64,000 bases of DNA from Blasia pusilla (GCA_050084515.1 CM114272.1:20150001-20214000), one strand, 5' to 3'. Counted from the stretch's first letter, positions 23,260 to 36,103 are shown. Notes: generated by a model from the sequence alone, not told the origin. Numbers and translations: made by a program.

Positions 23260-25380
23260 AGTGCCCCGTTGATTTTTCAAACTCCCCTCTTTCTGACACC
23301 TGGCATCCTACACCAGCAACGTTCTGACACGTGTCATTCTAAACTCGATTCATTTTTAACATTCGTGTCTTTTACCATCCCACAATTTTACCCCTCCCAC
23401 GGAAAATTTTCATCTACCGCACAAAAGTCGTCAATGCGACACAATTTTATTTTGAAAATTTCTAGCCGATTGTCTATATCGTACAAACATGCAATTACGA
23501 TCTTTGAAATTGGGCTTGTTGATGTGTTAACTCCTTGAAACTTTAGGGTTTTCCGTCATAAGAGGGAGCAATAGAATCTTCCATATTTAACGTGCATACC
23601 ATTCATTAGGAGTGGAGAATGCGTGCATCAAGCACCATAATAGTTAACCAATTTCATTCCATCAAGTAAACAACCTCTAAATTCAATTGTGAGAGCTCCT
23701 TTCATTCACATATATATACATAATTCTTTTCATGTGGGATATACTTTGCTACTGTAGCTAGGACAAGATGTCTACTCGGCTCTCGTATGATAGTTGTATA
23801 TAGTAGAAAACAACTCTATTAATAATATCTCAATCCTTTGCATGTAGATTTGCGTGAAACTACAAGTATTGCTCATTAATGGCAATCTCCAATGGCTCTA
23901 AAGTGGCCACATGCATTTGCTCCAACATTTGCTTTGTTCATCTTGAAGCGGCTCTTCAACGACTTGTTGCTCGATCTTGAATCGCCAACTCTTTACACTC
24001 ATTAGTTGTAGCAAACACCACTACATGCAACATAAAAAAGGTGAACTTAATCTGAAGGAGAGATCCTAACTCAAAGCTAAAGATGGAAACTCAAAGATAA
24101 ACATGGCAACTCAAAGAACTGTTGTGAAGTTCTTCGAGTTGCCAAGTACACAAGCACATAAGCAAAGGGCAAGGGTGTGTCCAATAATGTCACTATATCA
24201 AAAAAAAATGGCATCAAGACCGCAAACCCATCTCTTGAGAACTAGAAGTGGTTGTTGGTTGCTCAATATAATTGTATTCGTTGTTTGATTGGAAAAAGTC
24301 ACACCTGGGCATCTGTCATCCTTGGGGAACGAGGTTGAGTCCATTAAATGTTCTATACTTTGGAGACACACAAAAGGGATTCTCTCTCTTTTGAAGGTGT
24401 GCTAGATGAATAAAAAAAGGGATAGTTTCAAGCATTTGTTAAGGCCATGGAAAGTCCCAAGAATGATGTGAAGAAGACGTTTGGGTGGCCACAATATTAA
24501 TTGGCCCAATAGGCTTCTACTTTTCAAATGTTTCTCTTTTACTTACTCTCATCTTTGTTGTGTGTTATTTAGATGACGATTGACAATCGTATATTGGTGG
24601 ACATGGATAGACCGCCGCTTCCTCCTTTCACAAATAGACTGATTGCACCTAAGAGTCCAAGGGGGGCACATCAATACATTGAAGCACACCTCTCTAGAGT
24701 AAGTATGAATCTCTTCTTCCATATACTCTATCAATTTTTTCTTAACCTTAGCCATAAATTATACTCATGGACAAAGTGTATTTAACTTGTGATTTCAATT
24801 CTCCACTAACTTCCTCTTCCATCAAATCCGAACGATTTGCGTGATTTTCTTAAATTTGTGCGTGTAGAGGCGCAAAAAAAAAATCATGCCCATCCTCTCG
24901 CAATTATAGCCCACCAACTACACATACAACATGTTCTATTCATTGAAACATCTCCAACGTGGGTTTTTTCTATAGATGATCATTAAACATATCTATATTT
25001 TCCCCTTCATAGTTTGTACACTAATGGTTTTCTCTTCACTTGTATGCTTCTCGTTTTTTCCCATACTTTAAAACCATCAAATCCTAGAGATGTACGTGAT
25101 TTTTGGAAGGTTCTAAAAGGCGAAGCCTAAAACAAAAATGTGTCATTCATGTCAAGAATAGGGCTCTCCTCAAAGAAAAAAGAATGATGTACCATCAAGA
25201 GTACAAGAGAAAAATGAAAGCCCTTCAAGTCAAACCCATATCTACTTTCATAACTGAGACCATTCAAACTATTCCAAAATTTGGAAACCGAACTAATGGA
25301 ATTCCAGTCATAAGATCGTATTTAGATATTTTACCTTTGCATTCTTTGTCTATACATGTGCTTAGGACTTTCAATTATCT
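23260..25380 (+). other. Helitron 5' region without a recognised gene
   Basis: Between the candidate Helitron 5' end and the N-terminal domain. Short open frames at 24573-24785 and 25103-25399 (a basic segment, KRMMYHQEYKRKMKAL) lie in the right place for the N-terminus of a RepHel protein, but I recognise no domain in them. Confidence 0.4.
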
Positions 25381-25802
25381 TACTTGCCAATTCTTATAAT
25401 TTTTTCATTTTATTTCAAGCCCTTCATTGAAGATGGATTTATGATAGAAGGAAATCATGGGGTTTGTCATAGAATTGGAGAAGATGAATTCATTAAAGAT
25501 GATTCTACACTTCATATCTTACAAGTTGCTGCTAATATATTTTCGGTGGTTGAGTTACCCAACGTCAATCTTCTTGAAGATTTGGACAATGCTTCTAACA
25601 CTGGGCTAACTACTCATGTAACACTAAGAGTTGAGTTTACCTCCTACTTCCCCTTTCTAGGATGAAGTATCGGTACCTTTTCATGAAATTGAACATAATG
25701 TTGCCACAATTTGTAATCTCAGGGATGAAGTAACCTCAAGAGTAGATAGGTTATGGAGTTCACTTACTAGTCCAAAGTGCCACAATTCTAAATGCTTCAA
25801 CA

Positions 25803-26450
25803 ATGCGTCCTCAACTAAACATTCATAGAGTTGTAAAAGTGAATATATTACTCAATCTTGCAATGCAAACAAACTTCCAAGAAAGGGATCTTAAGAAGTT
25901 GCTATCCCAAAAGAGTTTCAATCGTCCCAATAGTTATCATACACTTACAAATATGACCGAAATATGCCCTCCATTTTGTGCTTTGCATCGGAAATGTGGA
26001 ATGGTAAGGGGTACAAAGTTTCATAACTCACCATATGATATGTGTTGTGACCATAGGAAAGTAGACTTTCCGCTCTTGAATTCCGCTCCAACATTATTGA
26101 AATCGTTGGTTTTGCATGTTGGTCCCAGAAATATTTATTTTCTTGCCAATGCTCGAGGTTGCTTCAATTAGCATCTATTGGAGTGCATGTAAATGATTAA
26201 GTTTGTGGCATTGGACACTTCAAGGTTCATGGTGGGATCTATCATTAAATTCGTCCCTTACATCATGACCTAGGGGATCATCCCCAATTTTCTCAACTCT
26301 ACGTTCATGATCCTACAAAGAAATTGGAGAATGGTGAAAGAGTTATATGTAGGTCTTTTGATCTCAATTTAGAGATTTTGAAAGGGCTACGAGAGATATT
26401 ACACCAATGAAATCCATGCGTGAAGAGAATTTTTTGGCGCATAGCATATG
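25803..26450 (+). pseudogene. Helitron-like N-terminal domain, part 1
   Basis: Frame 25803-26171 ends CCDHRKVDFPLLNSAP, the Helitron-like N domain text (CCGKGKV.LPPL in relatives) with a cysteine/histidine cluster just before (FCALHRKCG). Further on, in other frames with stops, the sequence encodes FKVHGGIYH, QFSQLYVHDP and LEILKGLREILHQ, again family text. The domain then breaks at 26455 where Gypsy copy A begins and resumes at 36104. Confidence 0.85.
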
Positions 26451-26455
26451 AAGCA
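26451..26455. repeat. Target duplication of Gypsy copy A, left
   Basis: AAGCA before the TGTCG end of copy A; the same five bases stand at 36103-36107 after its ...ACGTGAC(A) end. If the last A belongs to the element the duplication is AGCA, 4 bp. The Helitron coding text joins across it. Confidence 0.8.
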
Positions 26456-26763
26456 TGTCGTGCGCATACACATCGCTACACAATATACATCGCTGTCACC
26501 GAACACACACACAAATACGCACGATCCCATGCTATCTCACTGCATTCAAACAACCAGACAAGAAGTACCAAAATATTTCCAATTGCCCCCCTAGCTGGTG
26601 GTTAGATCCCTCTAACTCCAAATATCCATCTATCCCTACCTACCATGACATACATCTCTCGGACGTTAAGAGCAAGAAGGCCGGGTGCTCATGTGGTCCC
26701 ACCGTTAGTCGCCTTCTTATCATCCATGTCACAGACACAAGTCAAAATGTAGAACTACCTACT

Positions 26764-27105
26764 CTACGTACATCTAGGACACATCCATCGTCCATGACGA
26801 ACCCTAGTGAGAGGTGGCGTCAAACATGCCACATGCCATCCTCTCGAACATCCATCACAGACTAGCATAGTGGCTACACCACGGGCGGAACCACAGAACA
26901 TACACCGCAAGCCTGCAAGAACTACTGCTAAGCTCGGATCAACTGTATCGTCAATGTTCGGAATATGACATAGCGCACAGTTATGCACATAGTCCTTCCA
27001 AACCATACCATCGCGTCCCTCCAATAAGAGAACACCGGATGGCAAAACCTCACGCACTCTCAAGATGGTGCACCCTACAATCACATCCAACGTCGTGGGT
27101 GCCGT
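26764..27105 (-). pseudogene. Gypsy A integrase C-terminus fused to a PHD finger
   Basis: The 108-codon frame (26764-27090) starts in the integrase C-terminal barrel (ILRVREVLPSGVLLLEG) and ends in a complete PHD finger. Zinc ligands are C63, C66, C78, C81, H86, C89, C104 and C107, the C4HC3 pattern, with the typical CDGCSRGWH and WMCPRC text. The stop follows one residue later, so the PHD is the very last domain of the polyprotein. PHD fingers read histone H3 tails; in chromoviruses a chromodomain holds this place. Reader function here is inference. This domain frame is intact in copy A. Confidence 0.9.
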
Positions 27106-28060
27106 CTACTGCAAGTAGACATAGTCTTCGTGATGAAACCTCCGGATAGTAGGTCGATAACCACCTCCCCGAATAGTCGCATACCTCAACATATCCTGAT
27201 GTTGTGCAATCGCCAAGTTCTCAAACGCCATGGGCATCACTCTCCAAAACAACTCAACCCTCTGAGAACATGCTCGCATCCATACATCAGGTTCATCAAG
27301 GTTCAACACCTCACCAACATCTCGACGAATGGCCGCAGGTAAATCTGGTTCTCGGTCATAAAGCAACAAGTACGGTGAGAAAGACGCTAAGGATGCCTGC
27401 ATGCTGAATCTGTATCCCATCGCCAACCACGGCAACTGAAGGTCCCAATCTCCTGGGTGAACTCTTTGCAAGCCATACTTGCATAGTCCTCTCTTCACTG
27501 TCTACACAACCCGCTCCGCTAGTCCATCCGCCTCAGGATGATCTCGTGAAGTAATGCGGTGGTTGATCAGTGCCTGATCACACAAGGCCTGAAACTCCCT
27601 GCGGAACTCTGTACCCTAGTCTGTCAATACCTCACCTGATGCACCGTAATGACTCAGCACTCAATATAGGAAGGCATACGCTACTCCCTCACTCGCCTTG
27701 TCAGGCAATGCAACCAACTCTATCCACTTTGAGAAGTGCTCGACCATCACCAACACATAACGACTATGGCGCTCCGGCAAAGGCAAAGGTCGTGCAAAAT
27801 CCAAACTCCATCTATAACCTAAACCCATGATCGATAGGGGATGCAATTGTCGAGTCGGAGCATTGAATGATGCCCGCACCCAATCACAAACCATGGACCT
27901 GACAATAAACTGTTGAACGTGAGTCTGCATGCCTTGCCATCAATGCTATATATGGAGCAAGATGTACGTCCGCTTCACTCCAAAATGACCCAACTCCTTG
28001 TGGGCATGACGTACCAAACGTGCTCTTTATGAAGGATGAGGCACTACACATCCTCTACCA
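27106..28060 (-). pseudogene. Gypsy A integrase core
   Basis: Frame 27661-27930 has the last zinc ligands (SMVCD) and the catalytic strand WSLDFARP with the first Asp; near 27600-27640 the text EVLTD..TEF supplies the second Asp but is interrupted by a stop; ADGLAERVV carries the Glu region, again with a stop before frame 27106-27498 (KRGLCKYGLQRV, FSPYLLLYDREPDLP). It would splice cDNA into the host genome if intact. Confidence 0.88.
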
Positions 28061-28242
28061 TCCTTCCACACTTGCAACACATGTATCTCCTCCCCCCGGA
28101 ACTATCTCGTTTGTTGTAGTATCCGATCCTGCTCTCTAGCACCCACTGCGCTTGCCACACTGCCAATATGCAAATACTTCAAGACCACTCCATTGTCGTG
28201 AATGTCTCGCACCCTTGTCATCTCCTCACCGCTCTCTGGATC

Positions 28243-29720
28243 TTAGGACTCTCTATTAGACCTTGCCATCGAAGTCTCTACAATCTGGCTCTCCATAGCC
28301 CACAAGCCCAAATAGGCAAACGCGTGCCATCTTGGCACCAACTTCTTATCACTCTCACCATGCCAACGAGCTTCAATCACATCTTGCTGACTTGAGCATG
28401 GGTTACGGCTTAAACCATCTGCATCCTGGTTGAGCGTCCTAGGTCTATGCATCACATGGAAATCATATTCCTGCAACAAAAGAGCCCACCTTGCAAGCTT
28501 TCCTGTAAGCTTGTCGGACTCCATCAACCACTTAAGTGGCTGATGATCAGTAATGATGGTAAAGGAATTTTCGAATGGATAACATATGAAATGCAACAGC
28601 CCACACTAGAGCCAAGCACTCACCCTCATACGAGCTATACTTTGCCTCAACAGCGTTATTCGAGCAACTAGCGTAAGCCACCACAAACTCTCTACCATCA
28701 TCATCATGTTGGATGAGCACGGCTCCAAGCCTCAACATGCTCCAATCGATATGCAACTAGAAAGGACGTCCCCAGATCAGTCTCCTCAATATGGGCGCAG
28801 ATGTCAATATGTTCTCGAGCATCTGAAATGCTCTCTCTTGCTCATCCTCCTTGTGCCACTACTGATCCACCTTGGTCATCAAGGTTAGTGGCTTCGCAAT
28901 TGAATTGAAACCCTTGACGTACCGTTGATAGAAGTTTGCCAATCCCATGAATGCACGAACTCGACTCACATTTGTAGGGCATGGAATGCGTGAAATAGCC
29001 TCTACCTTTGTCTATTGCACACTAAGGCCCCCTCGGTATATTGTATGAGCCAAGTACTCAATCTGGTCATAGAAGAACTGGCAATTGCCTCGATATAGCT
29101 TCAGCCCATGTAACTACAATCGTCAAAATACCTCCTCTAAATGTCGCTCATGCTCCTCAACCGTGGCGCTAAAGACTACAACGTCATCAATATAACACCT
29201 AGCAAAATCTAGACCTGCCAAGATTCTATCCATGACCCTCTGAAACTCAGCCAGGGCATTCTTTAACTCGAATGGTAAGAACAACCACTTGTACAAACAA
29301 TCCTTTCCGTGGGGATCGATGTCCTAAAATGCCGTCTTCTGCCTGTCCTCCAATCTGATAGGCAACTGATGGTATCATGCTCGCAAATCCAATCAACAAA
29401 AGACCTTTGCATGCCCAATTGCATAAAAGTCTCCTCAGGGGTGGGCATGGCATACCTTTTGGACTTCGTGTGCTGATTGATAGGTCGGTAATCTCCACAC
29501 ATCCGCCTATCCATCCAGTTTCCATGCATATCCTTCTTGGCGGACATGACAATGGCAAATGCATACTCTGTATGCGACATCTCCACTAGTGTTGCTCCAA
29601 CCAAGTCTTGGCTCCTACTCTGAATTAGAGCCCTTTCCATGTCATTGTACTTGTAGGATTGTTAGAAGATCGGCGTGTCACTCAACAACTCAATGCGGAT
29701 CCCTGCACCCTTCAACGCAC
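28243..29720 (-). pseudogene. Gypsy A reverse transcriptase and RNase H
   Basis: RT N-terminus at 29263-29640 (CGDYRPINQHTKS box); the catalytic YIDD box is encoded by 29183-29194, inside CYIDDVVVFSATVEEHE. RNase H follows: HIDWSMLRLGAVL, FVVAYAS, EGECLALVWAV, then TDHQPLKWLM and NQDADGLSRNP in 28243-28596. The domain is spread over several frames with stops, so it is dead. Confidence 0.9.
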
Positions 29721-29993
29721 CCAAATCATGCAAACTAAATGCAAAACAACTCCTACAACTCCTAAGGAACTAGTGTATCTGACGCCGCTCTCCTTATGTT
29801 AACTTAGGGCCCATATTTGGCTCCAAGTCTCCATTGTGACTACGGTAGGAATCTCCAATGCGGATGTTGGTGGTTGCTATGGTGCAACCTTGTCTTGGAT
29901 AATAGAACTCTCATCTCCACGTGCAGTACCCGGAACAACCCTCGATGCTATGGCTATCATCTCTTGGCGTACTTGCAAAACATACCAAGAAGT

Positions 29994-31270
29994 CTAAGAG
30001 TGTCTCTCTCGATCATCCCTAGTGTGTTGATCTGCTCGAGTCTCGCCCCCAGACACTACCTCAACCGTCTCGATAGGCATGGGGCTCACCAACACAACAG
30101 TTGTGATTTGTCGCATCCTCAAATGATGTTGCTCAGCTACTCCTAAGCTGAAAATACATGTCAAGCAGTTCAAGTCCATCGCCTGATCCAAGATATGACG
30201 TCGTGATGCCTCTGATAATGACGGTACTGCCGTCACTCCTGTGGGGAATCCCATTGCTCGCTCTCGCTCATCAGCATTGGGCTCCACCAACCTCTATACA
30301 TGGTCCTCCCAAACCATGCCAAGTCCGGCCTCCTTGAATGCATAGGAAGCGAGAAAACTCACCTATGTGGGAAAGGCTTCTCGTGGCATGCGAATCATGT
30401 TGACCACAGTCAACGGCGGTTGATCATCGTGTCTCATTGCTTCTGATCGACGGCCTAGATCCAATATAGAATCCACCAATTAATCGGAGGGACACTCCAC
30501 TCTTGCATAAGCCCTCCACAAAACCTTATGTGGTACCAAGTTGGTCCACCAAAGATGCGGGCGGTGTGCTCTAGAACCTTCACTTGATGCATCTAACAAC
30601 ATTGTCAAGCCGATCCATGCGCGTGTGTGCACTTGTCATCCCGCGGGACCTCAAATCGCCCAAAATTGGCACATTCTCCAAAATGTATGCTAGATAACAA
30701 GGCTAATGCTCTTGTAAATGTTGCAAGATTCGTATCATCTCCCAAAATAATCTAGATCGAGTATGAGCTAACCCGCTACCTCGTCCAAAACTCGATTGGC
30801 CCTAACACGGCCATCCAGCGATGACCAAGTGTATGGTCCCTACCCGCTCCAAGTCCTACGTCCCCAACAATGAAATGTCCCTCGGTAGGGAGCTCTTGTA
30901 ACCCTGAATGGCGGACATAGACAACAAGTCGGGAAAACGGAGGCGTAACAGCGCCACATCGTGAAGTGAAGTATGTCTCGCAACATCATCAATCTCCACA
31001 TATAGGTATTGTTGCACGTGCACTCAAACGTGCAAAACAGCATCTAACCCTGTGCTGACACCCAAATACCCTCCTCTGGGATGCACCACACAATGGGGGT
31101 GGTGTCCACAGGGGTCATAGCAGCACTCCTGCCTAACTAGGGTTCCTCTCACCCGTCACACTCTGGTGCAAACGTCTCACTCCACGCGGTCTGCACATGC
31201 TTAGTGGCTAAGCGTTAAAGCTCCTCAGTCGAGCCCCAAAGCGGCACCTCTCCTCCACGGACTAATGCGG
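29994..31270 (-). pseudogene. Gypsy A DNA cytosine-5 methyltransferase, heavily decayed
   Basis: Parallel to the better-kept copy B. From right to left: VDTTPIVW; a motif I remnant GVSTGLDAVLH with the usual DLFG deleted; YLYVEIDDVARH; IHLVIAGW followed by P, C, stop and GQSS at about 30780-30810 (motif IV with the catalytic Cys kept and the Gln codon now TAG); RLFWEMIRILQHLQEH; YILENVPILGD (motif VI); and in 29994-30290 ADERERAMGFPTGVT and EASRRHILDQAMDL, the motif IX/X-like C-terminus. Several stops and small deletions. In an intact element it would methylate cytosine in DNA. Confidence 0.85.
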
Positions 31271-31640
31271 CTTCCATGACACTCCTCTCCATAGAAATAT
31301 CAAGAACGGAAGTATACTATGCATGGACATGTCCCTCAATCAAATCACTAGGCCAAGTGATGGCTAAGGTCACCATCTCTCCTAGCAATCGCTCGATCAC
31401 TGCACTTGTGAATCGAACGGGTAATGAGCTAAGGCGCCCATCACCTGACTGCCATCCTGGTCTTTAGGACATTGACTCCTCCTAGTAATCCACGGAAAAC
31501 CCCATCGAGTATAACACTGCTCCACCAACCAAGATGTCATAGGACTTTGTATCAGTCACTAACGCATCGGCTCGCACCACAAACTCATCTGTAGGATGTC
31601 CTAGGCAAATCCTCACCACGACCTCTTGTCGGGTGATATA

Positions 31641-32111
31641 CTATGTGGTACTCGCTCCATCCAAGGATGTATGTATCCGGAATGGAGAACGCTCCACATC
31701 GGCTCTCGTCAAGCCCAATCCTCTGAATGACGCTTTCCCCAACATCAGGGGTTGGGCTCCTGAACCCGACAAGACGCGTTGCGGACTAAAAGCTATACCT
31801 TCGGGACTCACCAACAGGAAGACCTCTCCCTGGTTATCTAGCAACACAACACCAAGAGAAGCCATGGCACGCTCTATCGTAGGTCTAGCGGGCATCTCTG
31901 CCATGCTAGCAGCCGTAGGGTACCATGAATATGACGTGGATGGCCCGAGGATCCGCTCCAAGGGCAGGTCCATCACCTCCTCTGCAATCACCTGTGAACG
32001 TGATGCAGGAACTCCAACTCCATGCTCACATAGTGTAGCGGCAGCTGAAAAACCTCGGCAGGCGTACCTCCCAACGTCATAACATCGGAAGCAGAAAATA
32101 AAGGAGCACAA
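31641..32111 (-). pseudogene. Gypsy A aspartic protease region
   Basis: 156 codons containing VVLLDNQGEVF and SGSGAQPLMLG. In copy B the second segment reads LDSGAQPLMLG, the protease active site. In copy A the catalytic Asp is replaced by Gly (GSG instead of DSG), so this protease would be inactive even without other damage. Confidence 0.82.
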
Positions 32112-32252
32112 TACACAACGGTGGCCGCCCCCAAAAACGTGCTTGACACATGCCCCTCATGAGCATCAGTAATAGGAGTCATTGGACTTGCTTCTCCCAT
32201 CGCCCTCTGTGCCTACACACCAACAACATCACCAACTCTCCAGGAACTCTGA

Positions 32253-34006
32253 TCAGGTCCTCATCGCCTCGGACAATGTGAAAGACTGAGGAATCCTAGT
32301 TTGTTTCCTGGCTTCCCCTCGCTGTGGATCCAACTCTACGGTTGCTCCATGCATCAGAATTGCGGCGGCCTCCATTTGGGCAACCCCGCACATCCAACCA
32401 GGATCCTCCATATCTCTGGCTGCTCCATATGATGTTGATGCCACGGATTCGGCATCGAGTAACCTAAATGCCATAGCGGCAATCTGCTCATGTAGCTGTT
32501 GTATCAGAGCAGCCATCCCAACCTCACACCTAGCGTCTCCCTTGACGTGTCTAGGTGGTGGGACTCTACCTCCTCCACATGCAGCTGCACCACCCTGTCA
32601 GGCATCTCCAGCTCCTTGTCCCCCAACGGGACCACCTGGTGCACGATCTCTAGCCCACCTGGACCGCCTACGCGCTCTTGTGCGCTCTTTGGCCCTTGGT
32701 CCGGACGTAACTCAGGATGTAAACTGAAGCACTTGGCGCATGTGTGACCATACCTTTGACAATAGTCACACTGATAACCACATTGAGATGGTGCATCACC
32801 ATCTCCCCCGCCATGCTGAGGCACACGTCCATAATCTTGACAATTGCAATCATGTTGATGATGGGCTATACCATATGACCAGCAAGTAATCGTAGGCGAC
32901 TCCTATTTAGCCGCATATGAAGGCGCCGATCTCTGTGGCACGGCCTCTTGGTATCCTCCCTGATCTCGTGGTGCCACCGTCAACCTATCTCGGAGTCCAT
33001 GTTGATACACTAGTGGTGCAAACAATCGTGACTGCTCTCGCCCAAAACCCGTGGTGGCTCCGCTCTCCTCCGCCATGTTACGCTCAATGCTCTCAGTGGT
33101 CCTAAAAACATCTTTCAATGTAGGGGAGATGTTCATAAGAAGCACACGCTCTCCCACCGGTGTCCGCAAGGTCCGGTCGTGCATCGCGTACCATGACTGG
33201 ATAGCTTGAGCCTATATCACCCCTGAGTGACCGTTGATCAACCGGCGCAAGCGAGTGTTAGCCTCACGCAAACTCTCACTTGGGTGCCTCTGGAAGTCGT
33301 GGATGCTCCGCAACTTCTCCGTGTGTACCCCCTGGTAGGTCGCCCTCAACTCAACGAAGAACTCAACCACGGGGTTGAACCTCAGACGAACCCGACTAGA
33401 TGGTGCAACTGCTCTGGTGCGAGTGACCCCTCCTAAAACATCACTAGTGGAAGAGGAAGTAGTCTCTCTTGACTCCTACTCTTCATATGGGAAAGGCTCC
33501 GTCCATGATACAAAGTGTGGGTTATAGTAGAGTCGCCATGCCTCAATCTCTAGGGCAAATCTGTGGGAGAACTCATGGTAATCGTCCATGGGCGCCCCCT
33601 CTAAATGTTGGAACATACCGTTCCATGCTATAAACGGGTTGAACTCTCTAGAATTCCTAGCACGTACTTAGTCACACCAACTCCTAAACTCTGTAATGAA
33701 GTCGTGTAGCTCTATAGTGCTTATAGCACCTAGAAACCTACCCGGTCCTCTACCCCGGCCATCCATCTCGTACGCGCAACTGGTAGGACCACTCAATGTG
33801 TACGATGGATCACTAACTCACTCCTCTACACGCTCCCCCTTGTTTGAAGATGACACATAAGGAGATCGATGTGGTCTCTCACATGGAGACCCTCGAAACC
33901 TTGCACCGTTCCATGTAAACCCTCTAGAGCTACTCTCAGGTTCACTACCTCGCCTCTCAAAATCCCAAAAGGATGCCGTGATGGCCATCGTGCCCCTCTC
34001 ACACAA
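32253..34006 (-). pseudogene. Gypsy A gag with zinc knuckle
   Basis: Starts near 34006 (MAITASFWDFERRGS). Capsid-like text at 32903-33184 (PTLKDVFRTTESIERNM). A CCHC knuckle of the form C-D-Y-C-x4-H-x4-C lies at about 32725-32770 (CDYCQRYGHTCAKC). The segment after it (32253-32516) is a linker to protease. Frames are broken by stops. Confidence 0.82.
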
Positions 34007-34129
34007 TCAGTCTCAATCTCGCAAATAATCCCTCAATCACTAAAACTAAACATGTGGCACTCAATCTACACTCTTTCACTGAGACGTGTGTTGTGCGGCA
34101 ACAAGCGGCGCCGTGTTGGAAAAATCAAT

Positions 34130-36103
34130 TGATCTATCATCTCAACGACAAACCATCCTCAACTCTGGACATCCCACACAGGTCTATGTCCCCTAAAACC
34201 ATATATCATTGATGCTCTCACCATCAACACAAAATGATTTCCCAAATCACTTCCCAATCTCCAAAAATCCCTCACACGTGCAAGGTAAGAGACTAGAATG
34301 GGTAACCTGACAATAATGTCCATGTCACTCCTCGGCAACTGCAAATCTCGACCCCAACTCGGTCATGAAGACAACTCCTCCAATCAGCAAGTCGTATTCC
34401 TCTCGTACTAACACTGCTTAAACATCCTTGATGTGCGGTGCATGTTCGGCGATCCGGTGCGGCACGGAATGGCTACAAACGACACGGCACTCGAGAATGG
34501 GATGCGGCACTCGGCGGCATATCCTCCTCAATCATAAATTCACACGCTCAGCTCCTTAGTGAAGGAGCGGCTCCACGATCGGTGCGGTGCGGTGCGGCCA
34601 CAAGCGGCACGGCGCTGGAGTCAGCGGCGCGTGGCGGCTACGCGAGTCACGGCACGGTACTCGATCGTTGTCGAGCGGCTACCAATCACAACATAGCAAC
34701 AAGAATTGAAAACTCAAACACCATAACTCAAGGTCACATGCCATTACTCGTTGATGATGAAATTGCGATGATGGTGGAGGCTAAACCAAAGTATGTGGTG
34801 GCGGCGTAAGTCAGAGAATCAACGGTGGTTGTGGAAGACCCTCCACTCCGTAATGGTGGCAATAGCAACCAAAGGGTGGACAACGGCGGAACGCGGCTTT
34901 GAATAGCGCTAGGCGGCGGCATCGGCATCGGACAGTGGACTGTTGACCGTGATGGTTGACCGTTGATCATTGATCATGGACTATGACAGTTGATCATTGA
35001 TGGAGGACCGTTGACGGTGACTATGACTGCAACGGCCACCACCGGCGCGGCGGATGGTTTAAGTTTTGAACAATTTAACCCTAAAAATTGCCTAGCAATG
35101 GCAATTTTGCAAGATTGATCATAAATTTATGCTCGCAATTCCAAAATGCACACCATTTATTGCACAACGTGCACAAGTTCACGATCTACAATGGCATCAA
35201 AAATTAAACATTCTAGTAAAAACTGACAGGGACTGTTATAAAGCCCAATGTCTCTTTCTCCTACACAAAATTCGGCAGCGCTTCCGCGCTGATTTCTCCC
35301 AACGAAAATGTAAAACCTATGAGAACAAAAATCAGCAAGCTACATGGTGCTCCTGAGAGCACTAGGAGGGAGCAATCCACCTCCATACTCAATTCCTATG
35401 GAAAATTGGGTAGCGTTTCCGCGCGCCACTCTCTCGTACAAAAAATCAGCAAAGCAAAATAGCAAACTCGCACGGCTCTTGCTCTGGTGAGCACTCCCAT
35501 GAGCCATGAAGCGGGGAACATTGTTCCCCAACCTGCACCAAACATCGAGCAACCAACGACCTCCCCCATGATGCTCTCTCACTCACTCGTTCTCTGTTTG
35601 TAAAATAAGATCCAATCTCTCTCACAACATCATAGTTCTCATATGTGTGCACTCTCACATATCTCTCTCAATGTCAAACCAAACGTTCTCTCCTAATGAG
35701 AGGCTTGGGTTACACTCACAAGACAAGGGACCATAGCTCGGCTGCCTCATGCCAAGAGTTTCAACAAAGAGAGAATGAGCTCTCAAACTCTCTCTCCTTG
35801 AGGTATACTCCTCCCCTCTCCCAAGCTCTCTCCATGGTAACCTATGCTCCCAAGTCACCTCCTTGGCTCTTGACCTGATGTAGGAGGTCAAGGGCCACTT
35901 ACCAAAAATAGAAAGCCGATCATGTACTCAAGTGGTATTTACCTAAAATAGCAAAATCCTCAATATGGCTCAAATGAGCCGAAACGAAGGGGAAACGTGC
36001 TTCCAAGGCCTCAATAGGTCGTCCTCGACCTATTGAGCCTATCCTCCACTACTCATGAAGGCGCTCTACTAGATCTCACCGATCGATCCTAAAAGACGTG
36101 ACA
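34130..36103 (-). other. Gypsy A 5' region
   Basis: No coding function recognised. It should hold the 5' LTR and leader of copy A. GC-rich CGGC-type repeats lie at about 34430-34680. Its right end (AGATCTCACCGATCGATCC...GTGACA) resembles the right end of the LTR-like segment at 39438. A perfect 12-bp hairpin stands at 36010-36037. Confidence 0.5.
36010..36037. other. Perfect 12-bp hairpin near the end of Gypsy A
   Basis: CTCAATAGGTCG and its exact complement CGACCTATTGAG are separated by TCCT. Such a stem in an LTR region could act in transcription, RNA packaging or termination; the role is unknown. Confidence 0.7.

Larger units (their letters stand above)
26456..36103 (-). mobile_element. 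Gypsy copy A: Ty3/Gypsy element with DNA methyltransferase and PHD finger
   Basis: 9.65-kb element inserted in the Helitron. Domains on the minus strand, right to left: gag with zinc knuckle (32.2-34.0 kb), protease (31.6-32.1), cytosine methyltransferase (30.0-31.3), RT and RNase H (28.2-29.7), integrase (27.1-28.0), PHD finger (26.76-26.91). RT before integrase is the Gypsy order. All parts carry stops and frameshifts. Ends are TGTCG and GTGACA. I could not align the two ends as ordinary LTRs: about 125 bp at the left resembles 38820-38944, while the right end resembles the right end of 38820-39438. Confidence 0.9.

Noticed and set aside
24573-24785. Pro-rich frame as a host gene
   Set aside because: Short, no domain, and located within the Helitron 5' region.
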